NCBI GenBank assembly: GCA_963702555.1
Contig: CAVPCW010000011.1
Location: 62,001 to 126,000 of the forward strand
Length of the DNA: 64,000 nucleotides
Reading direction: 5' to 3'
Origin: CAMFLJ01 sp963702555
GTDB lineage: Bacteria > Actinomycetota > Acidimicrobiia > Acidimicrobiales > Acidimicrobilacustridaceae
The notes beneath the pieces are model-generated. The model saw only the letters and a list, made by a program, of their open reading frames with translations. It was not told the origin of the DNA and did not search any database. The translations under genes and the position numbers were made by a program. How positions within the stretch are numbered: the stretch's first letter is position 1; each line of letters opens with the position of its first letter. This document shows, piece by piece, positions 35,563 to 43,368 of the stretch.

Positions 35563-35919
35563 ATGAGCACTCCCGTGGGTCCCTACTCCCCGATCGTCCG
35601 GGCCGGTGACTTCCTCGTCGCCTCCGGCCAGCTCGGCCTCCGCGACGGCCAGATGGTCGCCGGCGGCGTGCCCGAGGAGACCACGCAGGCCATCGCCAAC
35701 CTGGCTGCGCTGCTCGAGGGCGAGGGCGCCACGCTGGACGACGTGGTGAAGACCACGGTGTTCCTGCGCCACATGCGTGACTTCCACATCATGAACGAGG
35801 CCTACGTCGCAGGCTTCGGCGACCACCGCCCGGCCCGCAGCGCCTTCGCCGTGGCCGAGCTCCCGATGGTCGCGCTGGTCGAGATCGAGGCTTGGGCCTA
35901 CGCCCCGGTCGCCAGGTAG
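35563..35919 (+). CDS. RidA family protein
   Basis: 118 aa. Starts MSTPVGPYSPIVRAGDFLVA; the family core is GQLGLRDGQMV, EETTQAIANLAALLEGEGA, DDVVKTTVFLRHM and PARSAFAVAELPMVALVEIE. The Arg that binds substrate carboxylate is in PARSAF. RidA enzymes hydrolyse reactive enamine/imine intermediates made by PLP enzymes. GTGAGG lies just upstream of the ATG, 4 bp after the previous stop, so it is likely co-transcribed with the molybdo-hydroxylase-like gene. Confidence 0.93.
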   Translation: MSTPVGPYSPIVRAGDFLVASGQLGLRDGQMVAGGVPEETTQAIANLAALLEGEGATLDDVVKTTVFLRHMRDFHIMNEAYVAGFGDHRPARSAFAVAELPMVALVEIEAWAYAPVAR

Positions 35920-35928
35920 GGTGACGAC

Positions 35929-36090
35929 GTGCCCGGCGCCATCATCATCATCCTCGTGCTCGTCATCGGCATCCCCGTCGCCTTCCTCATCACGATGGGC
36001 GTCGTCGCCGCGGTGATGAGCTACGTGATCAAGACCGAGGTCGACGAGGGCTTCGAGGGCACCGAGGACCTGGCCATCAGCCAGATGTGA
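35929..36090 (+). CDS. Single-pass small membrane protein, 53 aa
   Basis: GTG start 6 nt after TAGGGT, a -10-like box that overlaps the ridA stop, so a separate leaderless transcript is likely. The N-terminal 35 residues are almost entirely hydrophobic (AIIIILVLVIGIPVAFLITM and on), followed by a charged cytoplasmic-type tail KTEVDEGFEGTEDLAISQM. Followed by a clear hairpin. No family recognised; small proteins of this kind often modulate membrane enzymes. Confidence 0.6.
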   Translation: MPGAIIIILVLVIGIPVAFLITMGVVAAVMSYVIKTEVDEGFEGTEDLAISQM

Positions 36091-36092
36091 TC

Positions 36093-36113
36093 CGGGCCCT
36101 CGACGAGGGCCCG
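36093..36113 (+). terminator. Hairpin after the 53-aa membrane protein gene
   Basis: 8-bp stem CGGGCCCT/AGGGCCCG with a 5-nt loop, 3 nt after the stop codon. No T-tract. Confidence 0.55.
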
Positions 36114-36250
36114 ACGGAGAGCACGGATCGACGTCATCGTGCGTTCGCGAAGAACCCGTCGACGCGGACGGGACGAAGCGCTACCGTTCCCCGCACCAGA
36201 AGGTGCAGGGAAGGTTGACCGACCCCGCAGTTACAGAAAGGGGTGTCGGA

Positions 36251-36451
36251 GTGGCCTCCGGTACCGTCAAGTGGTTCAACGCCGAAAAGGGTTACGGCTT
36301 CATCTCGCGTGAAGGCGGCCCCGATGTGTTCGTGCATTACAGCGCGATCCAGGGCAATGGTTATCGGTCCCTCGAAGAGGGCCAGGCCGTGGAGTTCGAG
36401 GTGACCTCGGGCCCCAAGGGTGACCAGGCTCAGGACGTCCGCCCGGTCTGA
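36251..36451 (+). CDS. Cold-shock protein (CspA family)
   Basis: 66 aa OB-fold protein: GTVKWFNAEKGYGFISREGG contains RNP1 and DVFVHYSAI contains RNP2. GTG start chosen where homology begins, with AAAGGGG 8 nt upstream; an upstream frame extension does not match the family. About 160 bp of non-coding DNA precede it, in keeping with the long leaders of csp genes. Single-stranded RNA/DNA chaperone in the cytoplasm. Confidence 0.95.
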   Translation: MASGTVKWFNAEKGYGFISREGGPDVFVHYSAIQGNGYRSLEEGQAVEFEVTSGPKGDQAQDVRPV

Positions 36452-36478
36452 TCGGGCGACGACAACTCAGATGTTGGA

Positions 36479-36502
36479 GGAGCCGCCCGTGAGGGCGGTT
36501 CC
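36479..36502 (+). terminator. Terminator of the cold-shock gene
   Basis: 10-bp stem GGAGCCGCCC / GGGCGGTTCC (one G-U pair), loop GTGA, followed by TTCGCGTT, 27 nt after the stop. Confidence 0.75.
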
Positions 36503-36525
36503 TTCGCGTTCCGGGTGCTGCCACA

Positions 36526-36572
36526 GATCGTGAGCCGGCTCAGCGAGCCAGGTCGATCGTGAGCCGGCTCAG
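36526..36572. repeat. Two 18-bp direct repeats, each with a 12-bp palindrome
   Basis: GATCGTGAGCCGGCTCAG occurs at 36526-36543 and 36555-36572, 29 bp apart. The core TGAGCCGGCTCA is a perfect palindrome. The second copy overlaps the stop codon of the glnR-like gene. Located between convergent genes, so a 3'-end role is more likely than an operator. Confidence 0.7.
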
Positions 36573-37249
36573 AGGCTCCAGCGCGACTGGCCGAAGCGGT
36601 AGCCGACGCTGCGCACGGTCTGGATCAGACCGGCGTGGTGCTCGCCGAGCTTGGCCCGCAGGCGACGGATGTGGACGTCGACCGTGCGGGCGCCGCCGTA
36701 GTACTCGTAGCCCCACACCCGGCTGAGCAGGGTCTCGCGGGTGAAGACCTTGCCGGGGTGCGACGACAGGAACTTCAGCAGCTCGTACTCCATGTAGGTG
36801 AGGTCGAGCGGCTTGCCGGAGATGGCGGCCTGGTAGGTCTCGAGGTTGAGCACGAGCTCGCCGTACTCGATGAGCTCGGGCCGGGTGCCCCGACCGGTGC
36901 GCCAGAACAGGTGCTTGAGCCGGGCCTCGAGCTCACGCGGGTGGAACGGCGCCAGGCAGAAGTCGTCGAAGAGGTCGTCGCGCAGCTCGAGGTCGCCGAG
37001 CTGGGTGCCGCTGACGAGCAGCAGGACCGGCTCGAGCGGGGCGTCGCGCTTGCGCAGGGCGCGGCAAAGGGCGAAGGCGCGCTCGGGCTCCACGTGGGCG
37101 CAGACGATGGCGCCGGCCCATCCGTCGTCGGGCTCGAGTCGAGCCGCCGTCGCCTCGTCGGCCGCGGCCTTCCACGGGTAGCCGGCCAGGTCGAGGGCCT
37201 GGGCGAGCTCCGGGGGGACCGGGTCCGGGAAGAGGAGGATGGGTTCCAT
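36569..37249 (-). CDS. glnR: GlnR-like OmpR-family nitrogen regulator
   Basis: 226 aa from the ATG at 37249 (GTGAGG upstream; GTG at 37255 is an alternative). The N-terminal half is a receiver-like domain without a clear phosphorylation site, as in orphan GlnR regulators. The C-terminal winged helix is very close to actinobacterial GlnR: LDLTYMEYELLKFLSSHPGK, FTRETLLSRVWGYEYYGG, ARTVDVHIRRLRAKLGEH. GlnR controls nitrogen assimilation genes. It follows glnA by 7 bp on the same strand and lies near a second glnA, which supports the call. Confidence 0.82.
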   Translation of the reverse strand: MEPILLFPDPVPPELAQALDLAGYPWKAAADEATAARLEPDDGWAGAIVCAHVEPERAFALCRALRKRDAPLEPVLLLVSGTQLGDLELRDDLFDDFCLAPFHPRELEARLKHLFWRTGRGTRPELIEYGELVLNLETYQAAISGKPLDLTYMEYELLKFLSSHPGKVFTRETLLSRVWGYEYYGGARTVDVHIRRLRAKLGEHHAGLIQTVRSVGYRFGQSRWSL

Positions 37250-37256
37250 CAGCACC

Positions 37257-38594
37257 TCACCAGGTCGGCAGGTAGCGGTCGAGCTCGAACTGGGTCACCT
37301 GCGACTTGTAGTCGAACCACTCCGAGCGCTTGTTGCGCAGGAACCACTCGAAGATGTGCTCGCCGAGGGCCTCGGCCACCAGCTCCGAGCTCTCCATGAC
37401 GTCGAGCGCATCGGAGAGCGACTGGGGGAGGGGCTTGATGCCCTCGGCCGCCCGCTCCTCGGGGGTCATCTCGAAGACGTTGGCGGTGGTCTCCGGGGGG
37501 AGCTCGTAGCCCTCCTCGATGCCCTTGAGGCCGGCGGCGAGCATCACCGAGTAGGCCAGGTACGGGTTGCAGGCCGGGTCGGGGGAGCGGTACTCGATGC
37601 GGGTCGAGGACGACTTGCCCCGCTTGGTGACGGGCACCCGCACCAGGGCGGACTCGTTGTTGCGGGCCCAGGTCACGTAGACGGGAGCCTCGTAGCCGGC
37701 GATGAGGCGCTTGTAGGAGTTCACCAGCTGGTTGGTGACGGCGGTGATCTCGTGGGAGTGGTGCAGCAGGCCGGCGATGAAGCCCCGGGCCACCTTCGAC
37801 AGGCCGTACTGGTCGCCGGGCTCGTGGAAGGCGTTCTCGTCGCCCTCGAAGAGCGACATGTGGGTGTGCATGCCCGAGCCCTGCACGCCGGCGAGCGGCT
37901 TCGGCATGAAGGTGGCGAAGGCGCCCTGCTCCTGGGCGATCTCCTTCACGACGAGCCGGAAGGTCATGACGTTGTCGGCCATGGTGAGGGCGTCGGTGTA
38001 GCGGAGGTCGATCTCGTGCTGGCTCGGCGCGTCCTCGTGGAAGGAGTACTCGACCGGGATGCCCATGTTCTCGAGCACGAGCAGCGTGCGCTTGCGCAGG
38101 TCGCTGGCGATGTCGGCGGTGGTGAGGTCGAAGTAGCCGCCGGTGTCGAGCGGGACGAGGGGCTGCTTCGGGTCGCCCTTGGCGAAGTAGAAGAACTCCA
38201 TCTGCGGGGCGACCATGAACGAGAAGCCCCGCTCGTGGGCCTTGTCGAGGTTGCGCTTGAGCACCTGGCGGGGGTCGCCCTCGAACGGCGTGCCGTCGTG
38301 GGTCTGGATGTCGCAGAACATCCGGGCCGAGATCTCGGTGCTCGAACCGCCCCACGGGAGCAGCTCGAAGGTGTTGGGGTCGGGCTTGGCGAGGGCGTCG
38401 CTCTCCTGCACCCGGCTGAAGCCGTCGATGGCCGAGCCGTCGAAGTGCATGCCCTCCTCGAAGGCGTTCTCGAGCTCGGCGGGGGAGATGGCGACCGACT
38501 TCAGCTGGCCCAGCACGTCGGTGAACCAGAGCCGGATGAGGCGAACCCCGCGCTCCTCGACCGTCCTGAGCACGTAGTCCTGCTGGCGTTCCAT
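37257..38594 (-). CDS. glnA: Glutamine synthetase type I (alpha-like, 445 aa)
   Basis: 445 aa enzyme making glutamine from glutamate, ammonia and ATP. Seen: beta-Grasp start with LIRLWFTDVLGQLKSVAI, latch MHFDGSAIDGFSRVQESD, MEFFYF metal site, the ATP-site block GSGMHTHMSLF and the glutamate-site NSYKRLIAGYEAP. RVPVTKRGKSSSTRIEYRSP and EYRSPDPACNPYLAYSVML complete it. The adenylylation segment of the beta type is not evident, and length is that of GSI-alpha. ATG chosen at MERQQDY. Upstream of glnR in the same operon; divergent from a second glnA. Confidence 0.93.
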   Translation of the reverse strand: MERQQDYVLRTVEERGVRLIRLWFTDVLGQLKSVAISPAELENAFEEGMHFDGSAIDGFSRVQESDALAKPDPNTFELLPWGGSSTEISARMFCDIQTHDGTPFEGDPRQVLKRNLDKAHERGFSFMVAPQMEFFYFAKGDPKQPLVPLDTGGYFDLTTADIASDLRKRTLLVLENMGIPVEYSFHEDAPSQHEIDLRYTDALTMADNVMTFRLVVKEIAQEQGAFATFMPKPLAGVQGSGMHTHMSLFEGDENAFHEPGDQYGLSKVARGFIAGLLHHSHEITAVTNQLVNSYKRLIAGYEAPVYVTWARNNESALVRVPVTKRGKSSSTRIEYRSPDPACNPYLAYSVMLAAGLKGIEEGYELPPETTANVFEMTPEERAAEGIKPLPQSLSDALDVMESSELVAEALGEHIFEWFLRNKRSEWFDYKSQVTQFELDRYLPTW

Positions 38595-38655
38595 CGGGGA
38601 ATCCTCGCACACGTCGAGCCGTTCTCCCCAAGGCGATCGGCCCCGCACAGATCCG

Positions 38656-38683
38656 GTTCATGCACCGTTCACAATGGGGCAAC
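38656..38683. promoter_or_regulatory. Candidate GlnR operator between divergent glnA genes
   Basis: Half-site-like elements spaced 11 bp: GTTCAT (38656), GTTCAC (38667) and GGCAAC (38678). On the other strand this reads as TGAAC boxes separated by 6 nt, like the n6-spaced a/b boxes of GlnR. The match to the classical consensus is partial. The 220-bp gap 38595-38814 holds no gene. Confidence 0.35.
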
Positions 38684-38814
38684 AGGCGGGAAAAGGCTCG
38701 CTGCGAGGCTGCCTGCGGCTCACGACCGGAGCGGGCGAACGCCCACGGGTAGTGTCCACGTCGATCAGCGGCTGCACGGGTCCAGCCCGTCACCGCACCC
38801 CCACAGGAGGAACC

Positions 38815-40242
38815 GTGCCGGAACGCACACCTGAAGAAGTTCTCGCCATGGTCAAGGACGAAGGTTGCGAGTTCGTCGACCTTCGCTTCTCTGACCTGCC
38901 GGGCGTCATGCAGCACGTCACCATCCCCGCCCACGTGCTGAGCGAGGACCACTTCACCGACGGCCACGGTTTCGATGGCTCCTCGGTGCGTGGGTTCCAG
39001 GAGATCCAGGAATCCGACATGGTCCTGATCACCGACCCCAACACGGCCTACATCGACCCGTTCATGAAGCGGAAGACGGCCGTCATCCACTGCTACGTGG
39101 CCGACCCGGTGACCGGTGAGAGCTACACGCGTGATCCCCGCTACGTCGCCCAGAAGGCCGAGGCCTACCTGAAGTCGACCGGCATCGCCGACACCGCCTT
39201 CTTCGGCCCCGAGGCCGAGTTCTTCGTCTTCGACGACGTGCGCTTCGAGACCAAGCCGAACGGCTCGTTCTACGAGGTCAACTCGATCGAGGGCCAGTGG
39301 AACACCGGCGCCGACGAGCCCGGCGGCAACCTCTCCTACAAGCCCCGCACCAAGCAGGGCTACTTCCCGGTCCCGCCGATGGACCACTACCAGGACCTGC
39401 GCTCCGACATGTCGGTGGCCCTGCACGACGTCGGCATCGAGACCGAGCTGCACCACCACGAGGTCGCCTCCGGTGGTCAGGGCGAGATCGGCGTGAAGTT
39501 CAACACGCTGCTCGAGATGGCCGACCAGCTGATGACCTTCAAGTACATCCTGAAGGGCGTCGCCTGGAACGCCGGCAAGTCGCTCACGTTCATGCCGAAG
39601 CCGATCTTCGAGGACAACGGCTCGGGCATGCACACCCACCAGTCCCTCTGGAAGGGCGGCGAGCCGCTGTTCTACGACGAGGCCGGCTACGCGGGTCTCT
39701 CCGACATCGCCCGCTGGTACATCGGTGGCCTGCTCCACCACGCCCACGCGGTGATCGCCTTCACCAACCCGACCACCAACAGCTTCAAGCGTCTGGTGCC
39801 GGGCTACGAGGCCCCGGTGAACCTGGTCTACAGCCAGCGGAACCGCTCGGCGTCGTGCCGCATCCCGCTCGCCTCGCAGAGCCCCAAGGCCAAGCGGATC
39901 GAGTTCCGGTGCCCCGACTCCACCTCGAACCCGTACCTCGCCTTCTCGGCGATGATGCTCGCGGGCCTCGACGGCATCCAGAACCGCATCGAGCCGCCGG
40001 CCCCGGTCGACAAGGACCTCTACGACCTCCCGCCGGAGGAGCTCGCGCTCGTCCCGCAGGTGCCGTCGTCGCTCGACGAGGCGCTCATCGCCCTCGAGAA
40101 CGACAACGACTTCCTGAAGGCCGGTGGCGTGTTCACCGACGACCTGATCGACACCTGGATCAACTACAAGCGGATCAACGAGATCGACGCCATCCGGCTT
40201 CGCCCGCATCCGTACGAGTTCAACCTCTACTACGACATCTGA
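38815..40242 (+). CDS. glnA: Glutamine synthetase type I (beta-like, adenylylatable)
   Basis: 475 aa. GTG start with AGGAGG 4 nt upstream. Main GSI features: RFSDLPGVMQHVTIP, HGFDGSSVRGFQEIQESDM, GPEAEFFVFDDVRF, GSGMHTHQSLW, NSFKRLVPGYEAPVNLVYSQ, RNRSASCRIP and EFRCPDSTSNPYLAFSAMM. The adenylylation loop is present as DKDLYDLPPEE (Tyr modified by GlnE in other actinobacteria), so activity is probably controlled covalently. The C-terminal FNLYYDI is typical. Dodecameric cytoplasmic enzyme; main ammonia assimilation enzyme by analogy. Confidence 0.97.
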   Translation: MPERTPEEVLAMVKDEGCEFVDLRFSDLPGVMQHVTIPAHVLSEDHFTDGHGFDGSSVRGFQEIQESDMVLITDPNTAYIDPFMKRKTAVIHCYVADPVTGESYTRDPRYVAQKAEAYLKSTGIADTAFFGPEAEFFVFDDVRFETKPNGSFYEVNSIEGQWNTGADEPGGNLSYKPRTKQGYFPVPPMDHYQDLRSDMSVALHDVGIETELHHHEVASGGQGEIGVKFNTLLEMADQLMTFKYILKGVAWNAGKSLTFMPKPIFEDNGSGMHTHQSLWKGGEPLFYDEAGYAGLSDIARWYIGGLLHHAHAVIAFTNPTTNSFKRLVPGYEAPVNLVYSQRNRSASCRIPLASQSPKAKRIEFRCPDSTSNPYLAFSAMMLAGLDGIQNRIEPPAPVDKDLYDLPPEELALVPQVPSSLDEALIALENDNDFLKAGGVFTDDLIDTWINYKRINEIDAIRLRPHPYEFNLYYDI

Positions 40243-40288
40243 TGGCCTCGGGGCTGCGGCCCCGGTCGAACAGGTCGAGCAGTCGGTG

Positions 40289-40316
40289 ACGGCAGGGCCC
40301 TCCGGGGCCCTGCCGT
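40289..40316 (+). terminator. Terminator after the second glnA
   Basis: 12-bp perfect stem ACGGCAGGGCCC / GGGCCCTGCCGT with TCCG tetraloop, 46 bp after the stop, then TCCGCG. Confidence 0.75.
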
Positions 40317-40400
40317 TCCGCGTACGGGGCCTCGTTCGGCCGTGTCCCGTCGCTCCCGGTGGTTCAGGGCGAGCGGCGGTGTGTGCCAACATCCGACGCC

Positions 40401-41678
40401 ATGACTGTCACGAGGCGACTCCTGCCCCTGGTCCTGGGTCTGTCGCTCGTCGCGGCCTGCTCGTCGACGAGCAACTCCGGTTCAACAGCGACCACGGTCC
40501 CGAGTCGGACGACCCAGGTCGTCGCGTCGGCCGACCCGGCGAAGGAGGCGACCGTCGACGCTGCCGTGCAGCAGGCGATGACCGACCTGCACCTCCGGTC
40601 GGTGATCGTGCGGGTGACGATCGACGGTGAGGAGATCATCACCAAGGCCTACGGCGAGTCGATGACGGGGGTTCCCGCCACGACCGACATGCACTTCCGC
40701 AACGGCGCCGTCGCCATCTCCTACGTGTCGACGGCGCTGCTGCAGCTGGTCGACGAGGGGAAGGTGAGCCTCGACGACAAGGTCTCGACCTGGCTCCCCG
40801 AGATCCCGCACAGCGACGAGGTCACCCTCGGCCAGCTCGCGCAGATGACGAGTGGCTACACCGACTACGTGATCGGCAACGAAGAGGTCGACGCGATGCT
40901 CTACGCCGACCCCTTCCGTCAGTGGACACCCGAGGAGCTGCTGGCGACGGTGACGTCGAAGCCGCTGCTCTACCCGCCGGGCACGAACTGGAACTACGCC
41001 CACACGAACTACGTGATCCTCGGCCTGGCGCTCGAGAAGATCACCGGGATGCCTGTCGAGGAGCTCCTTCAGGAGAGGGTGCTCGGCCCGCTCGGGCTCG
41101 ACAACACCTCCGGCAACGACGGCACCCCTGCGATCCCCGAGCCGGTGCTGCACGCCTTCACCTCCGAGCGCCGATCGGCCCTCGGCATCCCCGAGGGCAC
41201 GGGCTTCTACGAGGAGTCGACCTTCTGGAACCCGTCGTGGACGATCACCCGGGGCGCCATCCAGACCACCGACATCTACGACCTGAACGACACCGCGGTC
41301 GCCATCGGCACCGGAGAGCTGCTCTCGCCGGAGTCGTTCGAGAAGATGACCTCGAACGCCCTCATCGGCAAGACGACCACGCTTCCCGGGTGTGCGACCT
41401 GCACCGTGCAGTCCGAGCGGTACGCGTACGGTCTCGGCCTCACCATCACGGGCGACTGGTTCACCCAGGCGCCACTGTTCTCGGGTCAGGCCGGAGCCTT
41501 CGCCTACCTCCCGTCGCAGAAGGTCGCGATCGCCGTTGCGGTGACGGTGAGCGAGGACGCGTTCGCCGCGGACGGGAGCTACAAGCCCGAGCTCCAGGGC
41601 AACGGCGCCGACGTGCTCTGGCGCCAGATCGCCTCCGCGCTCGTGCCGGACGACGCGCCTCCGTCGCGGAAGGGCTAG
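40401..41678 (+). CDS. Class C beta-lactamase-like lipoprotein without catalytic residues
   Basis: 425 aa. Lipoprotein signal with LVAAC (Cys20). The fold of serine hydrolases of the beta-lactamase/PBP4 class is clear: FRNGAVAISYVSTALLQLVD, GKVSLDDKVSTWLPEIP, LGQLAQMTSGYTDY, YPPGTNWNYAHTNYVILGLA, and ERVLGPLGLDNT. The nucleophile motif SxxK is replaced: Ala103 for Ser and Ile106 for Lys. The second motif YxN is YAH (199-201). It should not acylate beta-lactams or peptides and may act as a binding or scaffold protein at the cell surface. Own transcript, start at ATG 40401. Confidence 0.85.
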   Translation: MTVTRRLLPLVLGLSLVAACSSTSNSGSTATTVPSRTTQVVASADPAKEATVDAAVQQAMTDLHLRSVIVRVTIDGEEIITKAYGESMTGVPATTDMHFRNGAVAISYVSTALLQLVDEGKVSLDDKVSTWLPEIPHSDEVTLGQLAQMTSGYTDYVIGNEEVDAMLYADPFRQWTPEELLATVTSKPLLYPPGTNWNYAHTNYVILGLALEKITGMPVEELLQERVLGPLGLDNTSGNDGTPAIPEPVLHAFTSERRSALGIPEGTGFYEESTFWNPSWTITRGAIQTTDIYDLNDTAVAIGTGELLSPESFEKMTSNALIGKTTTLPGCATCTVQSERYAYGLGLTITGDWFTQAPLFSGQAGAFAYLPSQKVAIAVAVTVSEDAFAADGSYKPELQGNGADVLWRQIASALVPDDAPPSRKG

Positions 41679-41768
41679 GGACTCCGACAGGGGGCCACGG
41701 CCTGAAGGGTGCCGCTACGGTTCGCTCCGCCCGGCGGCTGCTCCGCCACCCGCTCCTCGGAGGACCCG

Positions 41769-42761
41769 ATGTCGAACAGCTTCACCGCCTACGTCGCCCG
41801 CACCGACGACGGGGTCTTCTCCCGTGGCATCGAGGAGCTTCCCGTCGAGGCTCTCGGCACCGGCGGCGTGCTCATCGCAGTGCACCGCTCGACGGTGAAC
41901 TACAAGGACTCGCTGGCGGCGTCGGAGAAGGGGCGCGTCGCTCGCATCTCGCCGCTCGTCGTCGGCATCGACCTCGCCGGTGAGGTGCTCGAGAGCGACA
42001 GCGGCGACTTCCGCCCCGGCGACCTGGTGATGGCCTCGGGCTACGACATCGGCGTCGCCCACCACGGGGGCCTGGCCCAGCTGGCGCGGGTGCCGGCCGA
42101 CTGGGTGGTGCGGCTGCCAGAGAGCATCAGCCTCGACGAGGCCATGGTCATCGGCACCGCCGGCTACACCGCCGCCCTGTCGGTGGTGGCCCTGCAGGAC
42201 CACGGCCTCGAGCCGGGGGCCGGGCCGATCCTGGTCACGGGCGCCACGGGTGGCGTCGGCAGCGTGGCGGTGAGCATCCTCGCCGGGCTCGGCCACGAGG
42301 TCGTGGCCAGCTCGGGCAAGGCGTCGTCCGCCGACTGGCTGAAGGGCCTCGGCGCCACCACGGTGATCGACCGGGCCGAGCTCACCGAGACGCCCAAGCC
42401 GCTGATGCCGGCGACCTACGCCGGTGCGGTCGACTGCGTGGGGGGCGACACCCTTGCCGGCCTCGTGGCCCGACTCGCCCCGGGCGCCGCGGTCGCCGCC
42501 AGTGGCAACACCGGCGGCGCCAAGCTCGACACGACCGTGCTGCCGTTCATCCTCCGTGGCGTCTCGCTGCTGGGCATCGACTCGGCCACCACGCCGATCA
42601 CCCGGCGCCGCATGGTGTGGGACCGCATCGCCGGCGACCTGCGCCCTCACGGCCTCGACGCCATCCGCCGCGACATCGCGCTGGCCGACGTCGAGACCGC
42701 CCTCGACGAGATCGCCGTCGGTGGGGTGCAGGGCCGCTACCTGGTCGACACGACCGCCTAG
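41769..42761 (+). CDS. AcuI/YhdH-type NADPH-dependent oxidoreductase
   Basis: 330 aa medium-chain reductase without zinc ligands. Core motifs: HRSTVNYKDSLAASEKGRV, PLVVGIDLAGEVLESDS, GDLVMASGYDIGVAHHGG and the nucleotide-binding ILVTGATGGVGSVAVSILAG. GLDAIRRDIALADVE and GRYLVDT are in the family C-terminus. Closest to acrylyl-CoA reductase (AcuI) and YhdH proteins, which reduce the C=C bond of acrylyl-CoA or related compounds. ATG at 41769 behind GGAGGA. Substrate here not proven. Confidence 0.85.
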   Translation: MSNSFTAYVARTDDGVFSRGIEELPVEALGTGGVLIAVHRSTVNYKDSLAASEKGRVARISPLVVGIDLAGEVLESDSGDFRPGDLVMASGYDIGVAHHGGLAQLARVPADWVVRLPESISLDEAMVIGTAGYTAALSVVALQDHGLEPGAGPILVTGATGGVGSVAVSILAGLGHEVVASSGKASSADWLKGLGATTVIDRAELTETPKPLMPATYAGAVDCVGGDTLAGLVARLAPGAAVAASGNTGGAKLDTTVLPFILRGVSLLGIDSATTPITRRRMVWDRIAGDLRPHGLDAIRRDIALADVETALDEIAVGGVQGRYLVDTTA

Positions 42762-42840
42762 CCGACGGACCCCGGAGGGCTCGACGCCACCGCGGCGCCC
42801 GGGTCCCTAGCATCGGGCACTCGCGACGAGGAGGGGTGCC

Positions 42841-43368
42841 GTGACCACGACCGGGGGACCGAGCGGCCTCGAGGCCTACGTGCTGGGCCGGGCCTACCCG
42901 GTGATGCCGATCCCGATGGTGCCCGAGGCGTGCACCGACGTGCCCGCCGGGCCGGTGACCTTCGTAATCGAGGGTCGACGGCTCACCGACGAGGCCATCC
43001 TCGGCAACGCCCTCGAGCGGGGTGGCCTCGACGCCATCGAGCAGCCCGACGGCGTCGACGACGGCGGCATGACCATCCACGTGCTGGGGGCGGCCGACCG
43101 GCTCGAGCACCTGCGCTTCGACTGCTTCGAGCACGAGCCGCACTATCACTACATCCGCAACGCGGAGCAGGCCAACGTCGTGGTGCGCATCGACACCTTC
43201 GCCGAGGGCGACCCGACGGCCTGGTCGCTGCGCTGCCTGCGTGAGCGGCTGCCGGAGATGCTGGCCCACGCCGATGCCGCCGACCTCGCCGCGCAGGTGC
43301 GGGGCGCGGGCCCCGAGCTGGCCGCCGGCATCGACAAGGTCGCCGAGATGATGGGAGGCGCCGCGTGA
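42841..43368 (+). CDS. Conserved hypothetical protein, 175 aa
   Basis: GTG start with GAGGAGGGG 6 nt upstream. No signal peptide or membrane segment. Visible features are MPIPMVPEACTDVPAGPVTF, MTIHVLGAADRLEHLRFDCF and EHEPHYHYIRN with a cluster of His residues; the C-terminus is helical. I do not recognise the family. It overlaps the following SDR gene by 4 bp (GTGA), so the two are translated together, and the His-rich segment could bind a metal. Function unknown. Confidence 0.6.
   Translation: MTTTGGPSGLEAYVLGRAYPVMPIPMVPEACTDVPAGPVTFVIEGRRLTDEAILGNALERGGLDAIEQPDGVDDGGMTIHVLGAADRLEHLRFDCFEHEPHYHYIRNAEQANVVVRIDTFAEGDPTAWSLRCLRERLPEMLAHADAADLAAQVRGAGPELAAGIDKVAEMMGGAA

Noticed and set aside
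36134..36337. Minus-strand frame over the cold-shock leader
   Set aside because: It overlaps the well-supported cold-shock gene and has no homology or coding signal.
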